NCBI RefSeq assembly: GCF_030936135.1
Contig: NC_082606.1
Location: forward strand, 4,845,255 to 4,909,254
Length of the DNA stretch: 64,000 nt
Direction of reading: 5' to 3'
Origin: Gavia stellata
Lineage: Eukaryota > Chordata > Aves > Gaviiformes > Gaviidae
Below are positions 54,801-64,000 of this stretch, one piece after another; the stretch's first letter is position 1, and each line of letters begins with the position of its first letter. A model generated the notes under the pieces. It did not search any database, was not told the origin of the DNA, and saw only the letters and a program-made list of their open reading frames with translations. The position numbers were made by a program, and so were the translations under genes.

Positions 54801-57800
54801 ACTGGACATGAATATAATAATCTACACATGAAAAAAAAAAAATCAATGATTTTGAGGAAGAAGAAAAGGAAAAAAAACCAAAACAACAAAGAAGTCTGCT
54901 TTTATCTGATCCAGAGGCAATTTGCTGTTGCACTTACTATGCTTCCCTTCCAAAGCACCAGCCTCTCCTGTGGAAGTCTGGTAATGAACAATTTAGCCAT
55001 CTTTATATTCATGTTTGTCTGCTAAGAGTTAATTTCTATTCTTTTAGGAATAACTCCTGAAATATGAGAAAGGTTTGCTTCTGATCAGTTCTGAACAAGT
55101 CCTGATTAAAGCATCCAAAGGGATTCTGGCTTTCAGTAGTCTGCAAAGCAGACTGCTTTGTGCATTTAAATATCTTCCCTAATGTCAGTGTGGACTTATG
55201 TCCAGATGCAAAAGAGATGACGATCATCATGTTTCTGTGGATATGAAACTGAGAAGCATTTTGTAGTGACCTACCAGCCTCTCCAGCTCAGTTATCTTGA
55301 CCTATCTTACAGCTTTACTTGCAACCTCTTATTTCCAAAATGCAGTCAGCTTGTGAAAATAGGATACAGTGCTTTAAATTAATCAATTAAATTTGCATCA
55401 AGCTGCAAAATGGATAGGGCAAAAGGACAACACAGTGCTTTCCTAGAGCCTGTGATGGAAACTAGAGGACACGGGAAAATAACAAGTGGCTTGGTAAGAG
55501 TTAGCTGCCATCTCAGGAATAAACCCTATAATATTTACTTACAAAACTGATGGTTATGTTTTATTGTATGATGTTCTAGGTCTGTATGTTAGAATAGATG
55601 CCACATGACATTGAAAAATGTATAGAAACACAATTAACTGAGTAGAAAAAGCAGTCGTTAAAAAGATGGATAGCACATTTAGGAGGATTATCTCCAGCCA
55701 CTACAGCAGCATCAATCTGCAAAACAGCAGAGTTTTAGCTGTAACAATTCTTTATTGTTTCTGTCTCCCCTCTCATTTTTTATTGTGAGAGGACAGAAAA
55801 AGCTTTTTAACAAGACAAGTGTAAGTTTCTAGTTTTAAAAGGATTCTTTTTTTAAACAATTAGTGCTTAAGGGAAAACAATCTAGGAAGGAACAGTATCG
55901 TTTTCCCCTTTACTCCCTTCCCCCATGGCTTTTCCTTTAAGTATGATGGAACCCTAATCTGTGCTTTTTAGAGTAGAGGTAATGAAATTACAGAAAGGAT
56001 GTGAAAAGTATCTGTGAAAGTAAGCCAATACTTTCCATTGTGTAAACCACAGATATACTGCCTGAAGACACATAATATGAGAAAGTTAAAAGAAAGAAAT
56101 CAATATGAGGAAAGATTTTATTTTTCATTTAGGTTTTAGAGATCCATTTGGTAAAGAGTTACTTAAGAAGTATGCTTAGGTCCATTTAATTCATTGTTAA
56201 TTCATCTGTATTTTCAAGATCTCTGACATGCCAAATAGATATTTCATCTTATGCAACTGCAATATACTTATTTGGTCAGAGAGATCATGCCTAGCATTTC
56301 TAATGCAGAAAGTCCTGGGTTTGATATTTACTGCTGATAGGGATATTTGTATCATCTCCCTGTTTGTTACCCAGTGCTGCCTCTAAGACGTCAGTTTACA
56401 ACTGTTACCGTGACACTTAGTTCTGATGAGGCTTGTTCCAAAGAAAGCAATATAGTATTTTAGAAAGAAAAAAGATAATTTTTCTGACATATTTTCTCAT
56501 CCGCTCTGATATTTAGCTTTCTCTAATACTAAACGTTTAACAGACACACCAATGTTTTATGTGCTTTTAGGAAGAAAGTGGGCCTCTTTCATATATTTGA
56601 GCCCAAGTGAATCTTACTTTAGCTTATTAATAAACTGACAATTTGAAACAATAGAATCAATTGTCTTCCACTGAGTGTCTGTATGTATATTCATACCTCA
56701 AACAGGCATATTTCTAAGCACTCAAGTCAGATACTTTAGCCTTAGCAGTATCCACAGATGCACATCTGCTATACCTCCTCTACACATCATGCACATGTTG
56801 TGAGTGATCATTATGTATCCTTTTACAATGACTTTCAGCCATCTGGTTAAATCTGGGGTGTTGTTTTTATTTATGAGACTCTTGAGAGATGTGACCCTGC
56901 TGCTTTTTTGAGGCTGTTGCCTTTTATTTTCAGGAATCCCTCTTTTCTACTCTACTTAATTTCCTTTTTATTTTTATTTGGCCTGGTTTTGTCTTCATCT
57001 GAACAGTGAGCTCATTAATCTCCTACCCTTGGAAATCTGTAGGCATGCTCCCTATTGTGGAATTACTTCAGTCATCGAACCCTGCAGGTGAATTGGAATT
57101 TAGTATTGACTACCTTAATGGGCTGTCATTTGAGCCTATGGCTCTGTGGTCCCTACTTCACCTCTCCATTAAAACAGCCCTATTCCTGGCTGTTCTCAGC
57201 CAGAAAGACTGGAGGCATCTTGGCATTTAGTAGTGTTAAAACCTCTGATCAAGGTTAATTTTTGAATTGTGAATCTTGATTGTTTCAGGGAATTATGCTT
57301 CCAGTGTCTCTTTCTCAGATCTCACCCATCCTCAGAAGACTGACATGCGTATTTATATAGTTTGTCGTTAGATGGATATTTGCCTTTTGGCAGACTGACT
57401 GTTTTCTACCACAGAAGTAGTCCTAGAGCGCAAACTGCAAGACCCAAAGACATCTCATTAGATAGTTGATGTATCCTGAATGCTTTTTTATCATTAAATA
57501 GAAACCTGCTGATAGAATCAGATATGCTCTCTGAGGATGTGACTGGCCAGTATAGCTTTCGTGAAAAACTATCTCAAAGTTCCAGCTGGGATGGCCACTG
57601 AAATCTGTTCTTAAATTTGCCAAGTGACATGACTTCCCAAATGTATGTAAGCATGGCATAGCCTGGATCAATCCACGTCTTGTACCCAAATGTCTGACCA
57701 TTTCTCTGTACCTGCATCCCAGAACTAGACACTGCAAAGGGTCATCCCGTAATGTGAATCTACATATTGACCAATCACCTGAAGAAAAAAGGAAGGCTGC

Positions 57801-60112
57801 TTTCCAGGAACTGGATGTTCTTTGAAATGACCATGTGCACAGTCACACCTCACCTTCCTATTAGAGAAATTAAGCTTTTGTATGGTATGCTTGTCTTTTA
57901 ACAAGAATCCTTAAAACTCTTTCATTATTTGAGGCTATAACACAATGTATCTTAAATGTTATCTCTGTGTGGGTGACAAATTTCATTATGCTTCCAAGTT
58001 CCCCCGGGATTTCAGTTGAACATCTTTATCTTCCGCTCTTGTTGTAAGCTGCTGCACACCATTTAACAATTGTTGAATTTCACTTCAGAGGCAGCTGCGT
58101 ATTAGTGGTAAGTAGCCTGATTCCTCTAAGGTGCTTTATGTTCCTTTGAAGGGTACTACGTAAATATAAAACATCAGTCTGTTCGCGTAACTTCGCTTTG
58201 TACATGCTGCTTGTATTTTTTTTAGTCTCCACCGGTATGCAGAAAATGTGTTCTATGGATGCATATGGTCTGTGTGAATGACCAAGAAAGAATTCAAGTA
58301 AACTGAAAAATAACATTTTCTGGTCATTCACCTCTCAAATATAGCTGTTCTATGAAATTTGTTTTAAAACAGTTGGATGGTTTATGAATACCTGTTAGCT
58401 AATTAATTTTACAGGAAAAAAAGAAATTAAATTGATGTATGACTGAGCGCTGAGCTTTCACAATACTGCTTCATTTAAAGCAAAAAAAAAAAAAATTCTG
58501 CATGCATATTAAAAATAATGAACATGATATGCCACCACCAAAGCTATTTACATTTATAGGAGATCAATACATTAGTTGGTGTCTTGGCTTCAGATAAGAT
58601 CTGTAGAACAGCTTTGATATGCCACTTACAGCCCAAATGATGTTTGTGTGTTTTATTTATATTCAACTGAATTGAATTCGTTTTCCCAGTTTTATAGGCA
58701 TAGCTACAAATTCATCTTGGGTTTTTATATAGCTATGAGAAAGATGTTGTTTTGTTACTACAGAAACATTTGGTTTGGACTTTAGAGTACTAAAGCAGCT
58801 TTTCTTATGCTTGCTCATGTGTTAATGGTTTTAGAATATTGTCTTACTCAGAGTAGCCTTGACACCAGCTGGGTTGGTAGGGTGCTAGAAAAGGATCTTA
58901 GGATCATCTCCTGCAGAGACAAAATTTCATTTAAAACTCTGGAATTTGTATTCAGTTCAACCAGAGTTTGGATGTTAACATGTATCAGAGTGAAAATAAA
59001 AGACTTTTCTACAAGATTCTATTTGGATGTGACTCTACATCCTTAATGGACAGGCATGGTTTGATTGATGGTTGATTGATGGTTCCACATCAATCAGGTG
59101 TGGAATGCAGATACTTAATATTTAAGGTGGTTTCATAAATAATATTTGTTCCTCCAGCCTTCACTCAGGTGCCAGCAGAAGGCATGAAGACCGTGTTTGT
59201 TTCATTGGCTTTCCACCTTGGTGTCTCTTGTTTCCTTCCCCTCCTGTCATCCCCTGTTCGTATGTGCTAGCTTCTTACTGTAGGAGCTGTAACCCTCCTG
59301 ACCGTGTCAGTCTGACACCCTGTCAGGAAGCTGTTACGTGCAAATGATCTTCACACTCTTAGTACCTTTACCCTAACGTTTATAAAGCACGTGTTCCGCA
59401 CAGGACAGAGGAGATGAACACGAGTTTAGACAGAATGAATAACAGTGGAGCTGAGAAAATCTGGGTGAGAAGTGGTACTATGCAGCAGCATGTTCTGCTG
59501 ACGCTTTCTACTAAAGCATGCAAATGTAAATTTTTAGATGCATTTTGGAAGGTAAAAAAGTTGTCTTCGTAGAGCCAACCATGGAATTAAATACTCGTTA
59601 ATAGGGAGTCTGCAGGTTTTTTGATCGTCCAAATATTAAAATAAATATATATATGTCTTTGCCTGTTTTTCACAGGAGAATCCCTTCAAGGAAAGGATTG
59701 TGGAATCTTTCTCAGAAGATGGAGAGGGGAGCCTCAGCTTCAATGATTTTGTGGATATGTTCTCTGTGCTCAGTGAAATGGCTCCCAGAGAGCTTAAAGC
59801 AATCTATGCCTTTAAGATCTATGGTACTGTATTGGGATGCTTTTGTATGCCTTTTTTGTTTGAAGTAAATGAGTATGAGAGTTGTTGGTGATCTTTTCTT
59901 GGGTTCTTATATTCAGATTTTAACACAGATAACTTCATTTGTAAATCAGACTTGGAAAAAACCCTCAATAAGCTGACCAGAGAAGAGCTAACAGCAGAAG
60001 AAATCACTCTAGTTTGCGAGAAAGTGATAGAAGAAGCTGACATGGATGGTGATGGAAAACTAGGATTTGCAGATTTTGAAAACATGATTTCCAAAGCACC
60101 GGACTTTCTCAG
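21762..60112 (+). CDS. CIB2: Calcium and integrin-binding family member 2 (coding exons 1-5, 3' end outside window)
   Basis: Small myristoylated EF-hand protein. In vertebrates it binds TMC1/2 and is required for hair-cell mechanotransduction and for photoreceptor maintenance. CDS join: 21762-21812, 31700-31734, 49010-49121, 59676-59823, 59917-60112, then a final exon beyond the window. All introns are GT-AG and phases agree, giving 542 nt (180 codons plus two bases of Ser181). Human CIB2 has 187 residues, so about seven are missing. Gly2 with NKQT fits N-myristoylation. EF-hand 3 loop lies at residues 116-127 (D116, N118, D120, F122, D127) and EF-hand 4 at 157-168 (D157, D159, D161, D168). 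The N-terminal hands lack canonical loops, as usual for the family. The start is supported by homology and a strong Kozak context (AAG ATG G). CIB3 is the nearest alternative, but the N-terminus MGNKQTIFT and the IDH3A neighbour favour CIB2. Confidence 0.96.
23068..23103. repeat. Alternating inverted/direct 8-bp motif
   Basis: AGTCTAAG at 23068-23075, its exact reverse complement CTTAGACT at 23084-23091, and AGTCTAAG again at 23096-23103. The centre copy can pair with either neighbour. Confidence 0.8.
24973..25011. repeat. Tandem duplication, period 21 bp
   Basis: TATCCCCTGTTATTAAG (24973) is repeated as TATCCCCTGTTACTAAG (24994), with a single difference. Confidence 0.85.
27920..28065 (+). 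repeat. Possible ancient amniote retroposon tail
   Basis: Blocks CTTGCAGAAAGTCACACTAC, GAGCAAAGCTACCCATGGAA and ATCTGACTC follow the order of the widespread L2/MIR-type tail (cttgcccaaggtcacac, ggcagagctaggaatagaacc, ctgactc). Followed at 28146 by ATTGAAATCAATGGGAG, a phrase common in amniote repeats. Highly diverged. Confidence 0.4.
28978..29009. repeat. 32-nt homopurine tract
   Basis: Uninterrupted A/G run: 13 A, then a G-rich block with seven consecutive G, then seven A and GGG. It has triplex-forming character. Two poly-A runs lie near 29636-29650 and 29693-29706. Confidence 0.8.
31700..31734 (+). CDS. CIB2: CIB2 coding exon 2 (residues 18-28 plus two bases)
   Basis: A 35-nt exon encoding [11 protein letters not shown] and two bases of Arg29. 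Acceptor TTTTTTAACAG, donor GTAAGA. It is too short for an open-frame scan and was found by its fit to the family sequence. Skipping it alone would shift the frame. Confidence 0.93.
33585..33700 (+). repeat. Possible ancient L2-class LINE 3' relic
   Basis: GCTTTATAAACAGTGAATTA, then TGTTCCTGTGAGGGAAATAA and ATTTTACATTTTAC, match the order of the L2 3' end (ctttacaaa, ccctgtgaggtaggt, ccattttacag). Divergence is high. Confidence 0.4.
34019..34034 (+). repeat. 16-nt poly-G tract
   Basis: Sixteen consecutive G, lying in the sense strand of CIB2 intron 2. Such long G runs can form quadruplex structures and are prone to length variation and sequencing error. Confidence 0.9.
35255..35375 (+). repeat. 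Possible ancient amniote retroposon tail
   Basis: AGATTGCAAGCTCTGCCTGG at 35277 resembles 'agattgtaagctctttgggg', followed by a GGATAGT block and, further on, TTTTACATTTTACAGATGCG at 35355. These are typical 3' phrases of MIR/L2-type relics. Tentative. Confidence 0.35.
37575..38430 (+). mobile_element. Old, decayed CR1-type LINE fragment (reverse-transcriptase region)
   Basis: A series of phrases in the correct CR1 ORF2 order: GAGAATGTGGAAATTAGACC (37591), GTGCCTAGAACATAATACG (37687), GTGGATTTGTTAAAAGCAAA (37724), TTTGGTAAAGCCTTTCGTA (37808), GGAAATTCACACAGTCAAGT (38031), and CTGTCCAGTTCTGGGCATCG (38289), ending in ATAAAGAAAGGTTGGAAAAA. The reading frame is broken by many stops and indels, so it is a non-functional relic. 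Orientation is the same as CIB2. It appears much older than the CR1 copy 1 kb downstream. Confidence 0.72.
39470..39926 (+). mobile_element. CR1 LINE 3' fragment, internally deleted
   Basis: A 5'-truncated CR1 in sense with CIB2. It carries the ORF2 C-terminal coding phrase ([13 protein letters not shown]), GACAAGGGGCCACGGGTACA, CAGGCTGCCCAGAGAGGTTG, CAGATGATCTCTGGAGGTCC and the 3' terminal ATTCTGTGATTCT. Between GAGCTGGGATCTGGAG (39622) and the GACAGGACAAGG block (39660), the usual stretch of roughly 100 bp or more is missing. The short A-poor, T/C-rich run at 39724-39742 is also atypical. No intact ORF remains. Confidence 0.95.
43176..43719 (-). mobile_element. Probable solo LTR of an endogenous retrovirus
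   Basis: On the minus strand a block of about 544 bp starts TGTGATAACA and ends with the TAACAGCA terminus (TG...CA). It has a CCAATATAAG promoter-like element near 43318-43327 and, about 70 nt downstream, AATAAA at 43247-43252 in GCAATAAAGAATGCC. This order (U3, TATA, short R with poly(A) signal, U5) is that of a retroviral LTR. Flanks CCTTC (43171-43175) and GCTTC (43720-43724) could be a 5-bp target duplication with one mismatch. No primer-binding site, polypurine tract or viral gene lies beside it, hence solo. It is antisense to CIB2. Exact borders are uncertain by about 20 bp. Confidence 0.7.
49010..49121 (+). CDS. CIB2: CIB2 coding exon 3 (residues 29-66)
   Basis: 112 nt completing Arg29, then [19 protein letters not shown] through LIINMPELK. 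Glu64, mutated to Asp in human USH1J families, is conserved. Acceptor TGTTTACAG, donor GTATCA. Confidence 0.96.
54500..54551. repeat. Imperfect tandem duplication
   Basis: GTTTTTGTTAAAATGC then CCATATG appears twice. The first copy (54500-54530) has a nine-base insertion relative to the second (54530-54551). Confidence 0.85.
59062..59096. repeat. Tandem 11-mer plus 9-bp perfect inverted repeat
   Basis: TGATTGATGGT occurs twice in tandem (59062-59083). The second copy is followed after a six-base loop by the exact complement CATCAATCA (59088-59096), giving a 9-bp stem. Confidence 0.85.
59289..59337 (+). other. 49-nt imperfect hairpin (18 paired positions)
   Basis: Three nested complementary arms: GTAAC/GTTAC (59289-59293 with 59333-59337), TCCTGAC/GTCAGGA (59296-59302 with 59322-59328) and GTGTCA/TGACAC (59304-59309 with 59313-59318), with a three-base central loop and small bulges. 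It lies 340 bp before CIB2 exon 4. It is shorter than a usual pre-miRNA. It could be a structured intronic RNA, a small inverted repeat, or chance. Confidence 0.7.
59676..59823 (+). CDS. CIB2: CIB2 coding exon 4 (residues 67-115 plus one base)
   Basis: 148 nt encoding [19 protein letters not shown] through REL then KAIYAFKIY. Phe91 (a human deafness site) is conserved, while residue 99 is Ser instead of human Cys. Acceptor TTTTCACAG, donor GTACTG. Confidence 0.97.
59824..59916 (+). other. CIB2 intron 4 (93 bp)
   Basis: Very short intron, GTACTG to TATATTCAG. An open frame runs into it from exon 4 but homology resumes only at exon 5. Confidence 0.95.
59917..60112 (+). CDS. CIB2: CIB2 coding exon 5 (residues 116-180 plus two bases)
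   Basis: 196 nt carrying both calcium-binding loops: [12 protein letters not shown] (EF3) and [12 protein letters not shown] (EF4). It ends APDFL plus AG, at a GTATTG donor. Ile123 is conserved. The next exon should complete Ser181 and encode about six more residues. Confidence 0.97.
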
Positions 60113-63100
60113 GTATTGTTTTAATAAAAGGATAGTCTCTTGCATGTTTTCAGGTGTTTTTTAGGATGTGTAGTGTAATACAAGAAGTGTCAGTCATGAG
60201 TACTTTCCCAGAGAGCTGACTAGAAGATGACTACTTACCCTAAGTCAGTTTACTTTTCTAGAGCATATTGCAGTTCTCTTCTAACTGGAAGACTAAGAGC
60301 TCAATGACTTTTAATTATCTCCGTACCCATCCCCCGTGTCCGCCCCCCCCCCCCCCCCCGCCATTTGTTTGAGTGGTTTCTTCAGGAAAATATTCTGATC
60401 TATTATAAGCCCAAATTCATATTGTTCTCAAGCCTATAGCAAGGATCCATGCTGTCTAAATAGGAATGTGTGTAAATATTGTATACATGTTACAAATATA
60501 CAGGGAAACACATTGATCTTTTGTGCTGAGAATGTGTGAGCTAGAGGACATTACAGTAGTACAGTTCATGCTGGTAGCAGAAAATCAATCAAAATTATTA
60601 ATTACTGCAATCTTTCTTCAATCCACTGTTAATCAGGGTTTTTTTTTAATAACTGTTATTTTTTATTGTTGTTGCTGAGTTTCTTCCTACTAATCTGTAG
60701 ATAAAACCCAGCTATCTTAAGACAGTTTTTCTTGAACGTTTCATATTTAAAAAGACCTTTTGAAAAGGTCACTGACTTTATTTTTACATATTAATAAAAC
60801 ATTCTACATAAGTAACAGCCTTAACTATAAGTTTAAGTAATATAAGGATAGACCTTCTTTAAGAAATTACAGTGAACCAGTCAGCAAAATAAAATACTCC
60901 CAGACTGGGGGGAGTTAATATTTGAATCTTGAATCCACTGGCAGAATAGGCTGAAGCTAAACCTAGGTCTAATTTCTCCCCAAATTTCGGTGGTCTGGGT
61001 TAACTACGTCTAATACTAGAAAAAGTTTTTTCCATCATCTTTCTTAATACACATTGTTGTTAGGTTGGTAGTGTTGCTGTTTGGTGATAATTGATAATAA
61101 CAGCTAAGTTCTAACATCTGGGAAGATAAATAATCAAACAACTGTCTGGACTGCAAGCAGGTATACAGTATGATTGTAAGTTGTATTGGGAATATCGGAA
61201 TTAGTAAATTCTAGTTTCTGCAGCCTTGTGTCTCCTGATTAGTTGGCTGATACCTGAGAAGGAGTTTAGTTTCAATTTTTTTGCTGCAGTTAAGCTGTGA
61301 GGACTGGTTCATCTACGTAGTTTTTCTGATGTCTGGAAAGGTGCGGAATTATTTTGCATCTTTCTGTGAAGTGGAGCACTTAGAATTTTTTACACAGTTG
61401 CCTGTTTGCAGGAAATTGGCGGAAACTTAATCATCTTTCAGTCACATGTGTTGAATTCTGCCAAAGGATTCAGAAGTTACTGGGGAGGATTAACAAAGCT
61501 CACAGTCAGGTTGATTGGATAAACTGTATTTTCGATGTTTAGCCCTAAGATAGATCAAAATTTGGACTGATAATCTTAATGCTAATGGTGTTTAAGAACT
61601 TGTAAGTGTCCTGCAGAACACAGAACAGTTTATTTCTTTCATAAATGAAATTTCTGAGGAAAGATGTTACAACAAAATGATTCTACAATAATGCATGAGG
61701 ACATGATCCCTGTGAACCCTGAGAAACATCAGCATCTCAAAAGGATATGCTACAAAGTTAATGTGATTGTCTTTTTATACATTAGAAACATATCAGGCAT
61801 TCCTTGACTAATGAAGTGTATCAACAGAAACTCATTTAGAACAAGATACTTATCATTATGGTGAGGCTTAGCTGAGTAGGTATTCTAATATTTTGTTTAT
61901 ATATCTTTCCAGCTAAGAAAATGTTTTTGTTATAGTCATCCATATAGAAGCTGTTGGGGTCAGGTAGAGTTTCCTTTAATCAATGAAAAGGCTGTACTGT
62001 ACCTACAAATCAGGTAGAGAGCAGAGATCAAATGTGAAGAATTGAAGGCAGATCTGAAGACTCAGCAGAAGCTGTAGTATCAGAAGTTTCCTGTGCCATG
62101 ACTGAGTTTACTGCTGTGTTGTAGCGGCTCGCAAAGTGCTGACTGGGAATTCCAAGTTGAGGATGCTGTGCAATCCAGTCATTTCCTGAGAAAGCAGCAG
62201 AGAGGAATACTTGCCACTGTAGCTATTGGAATGACTGTCATAATTATTCTCCTTTCCCAAGTTTGTGATGTTTTGGGAAGCTGAGAAAATGAGTGGAAAG
62301 AGCTGAGTGCTGGGTACTCAACAGGGCAAGAAGATGAGTAAAAAGAGGGATGGAGTGAAAAGTACAGAGCTTGTCATAGATTAGGTAAAGAGAGGGAGGG
62401 ATCACTGACAATACCGATGATCTCAAAGGACGAGGCTGCCAAGTATTGGAAGACTGATCATCTAGTTGCTTAGTTTAAACACATTACTTTGATCCATGTT
62501 TGTGACATGGTGAACTCATGTTATCAAGATGTCTCCTTGGTGTTCAAGATAGCAATGTGTATGTTTAAGGCAGATTTTTTCCCATCCCTGGCTTCAAGGG
62601 AAACGGTAACTTCCCTCTCCTTTCAGTTCCAGGAGATTAGCTGGGTCACAGGATTCAGCTCTGAAGTCCTCAGGCTTAAGAGCTCTTGATGTGACATGAC
62701 CTAGAGAAGGGTTTCCTTTCACCTTCTGGCTGAAAAACTGGTTTAGATTCTCTGGCTGTTAAATCAGCAACATGTTTTTTAACCTTTGAAGCTATATTGT
62801 AAGATGAGGGTGTAAATGGAAGAAGTCTCAGAGCTGAGAAGAGAATGTGTAGTTTCTCTGATTTGGTTTCTGATTCAGCCAGAGTTAACAGCTGCGGGAA
62901 AAGAAGGTGACAAGGTCATGAGACCACTTTTATCCAAACCAATCTGTATGGAAGACTTGATACCTCTCCCTTATTGTGGTTTACTGTTCCTTTTGCCTGT
63001 AAAGGTACTTTATTTTTGAGGACATTCTTAGTTATATTTTTGCTGTATGCACTGCATCACAAACTGACATATTTGTTAATAGTGAACTTCCTGATCTGAG

Positions 63101-64000
63101 CCACTTACTGACATTTTTTAAATACTGTGTAAATGTTGCATTCTAAAGGGAGACAGTGATTTGACTTTTGGAGTGGGATCCATTGAATTTTAATGCCACA
63201 ATAGGTACACCAAGATCTGACTGGGGAGTGAAACTAAATGGGTGCTCTCTGATAGTAGCAAATGACAGAATGTGTGTCATCGGACAAGAGTGCAATTCCT
63301 GTAGCTGATCTCTCACCACATAAAACCCAGTTCCTATTCATTGAGTTCAATTATACCATAACAGTCATGGACACATTACCTTTTCATTTAATGAAACAAT
63401 GCTTTCTTTTATCGTTTTGAATTTATCTGCAGCTTGATTTATGGCCTCTCATTTTCCTCTCTTCTGTGTCTTCAGCTGTAATGGTCCTCTTAAATGATCA
63501 GTTTGGCTGCACACAGCCTATGGTTAAGACAGGGCTGTGCAGTTTCCCCATGTAATATAATACAGAACATGCAAAGCACAGGAAGTGTCTGAATAGTCAA
63601 TCAACAACCCTATATGCCTGTGGTGAGCTTACGCCTGAACTATCTTCTTAATATTGTAAAAAGATCAGAAAACATGTTTTCATCTAAATAAAATTGTCCC
63701 TTTTGAAATCTTCAGCAGATGCATGGAAGAAATACCAACCCATCAATGTCCAGCGACAGTCTTACAGTCTTAATTTCATTTGGTTTTGCATATCTCTTTG
63801 TGGCACTTTTTTGTGCCCAACTGAATGCATTCCAGACTTCAAATTCAAGGAGGCCTAAGTGCTTATTCATTTATACTTTCAACTGCTCAGCAGCTGTGAC
63901 AATTAAACACCTAGGAACCAAAGCAATAGTCACTTTTGAAAATGATTGCCAGTGAGCAATTGGAGATGCTGTGTAACTGCAGTTTTCAGAGACTTTGCTG
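60113..64000 (+). other. CIB2 intron 5 (incomplete)
   Basis: At least 3888 bp after the GTATTG donor. It contains a 17-nt C run (60343-60359). No sequence able to encode the expected C-terminal TFHIRI after an AG acceptor was seen, so the last exon should lie to the right of the window. Confidence 0.75.
60343..60359 (+). repeat. 17-nt poly-C tract
   Basis: Seventeen consecutive C about 230 bp after CIB2 exon 5, flanked by C-rich sequence (CCCCCGTGTCCG). It has i-motif/quadruplex character and is likely length-variable. Confidence 0.9.

Larger units (their letters stand above)
49122..59675 (+). other. CIB2 intron 3
   Basis: 10554 bp, AT-rich. It contains a tandem duplication (54500-54551), a hairpin with a tandem motif (59062-59096) and a long near-perfect hairpin (59289-59337). 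No gene or recognisable interspersed repeat seen. Confidence 0.85.

Noticed and set aside
60113-64000. Search for the final CIB2 exon (Ser then TFHIRI and stop)
   Set aside because: No AG-preceded sequence with this coding potential was seen, so the exon is taken to be outside the window.

Overview
The window is vertebrate nuclear DNA, almost certainly from a bird. It carries two spliced genes in head-to-head orientation separated by 7.9 kb. The rest is intron, intergenic DNA and a few retroelement relics. The avian call rests on a CR1 LINE ending in the ATTCTGTGATTCT-type 3' tail, an older CR1 relic, the low repeat load and compact introns. The species cannot be fixed from the sequence.

Positions 1100-13900 (minus strand) hold the complete coding sequence of IDH3A, the catalytic alpha subunit of mitochondrial NAD-dependent isocitrate dehydrogenase. 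It has 11 coding exons, all with GT-AG borders, and their lengths sum to 1101 nt. This encodes 366 residues, the same length as the human protein as I know it, with no frameshift or premature stop. Its first exon sits in a strong CpG island (about 13.15-14.5 kb). Positions 1-1099 are 3' UTR and downstream sequence.

Positions 13.9-21.8 kb are the intergenic interval. It contains the island and several weak, very old retroposon relics. A small CpG cluster (21278-21410) lies just upstream of the second gene and is its likely promoter.

From 21762 to the right edge (plus strand) lies CIB2, a small EF-hand protein of the calcium- and integrin-binding family. Five coding exons are present (17, 11.7, 37.3, 49.3 and 65.3 codons), giving 180 codons plus two bases. 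The last exon, expected to add about seven residues, was not found and should lie beyond 64000. Introns 1-3 are long (9.9, 17.3 and 10.6 kb) and hold an old CR1, a younger CR1, a probable solo endogenous-retrovirus LTR and several simple-sequence tracts. Intron 4 is only 93 bp.

The two genes are not known to work together. IDH3A serves the TCA cycle, while CIB2 is best known in inner-ear hair-cell mechanotransduction and vision. Their adjacency matches the IDH3A-CIB2 neighbourhood on human 15q25.1. I found no tRNA, rRNA, CRISPR array or novel multi-gene system. The most unusual items are a 49-nt near-palindromic hairpin upstream of CIB2 exon 4, a Ser at the CIB2 position where human Cys99 is mutated in deafness, and a phase-symmetric pair of small CIB2 exons.
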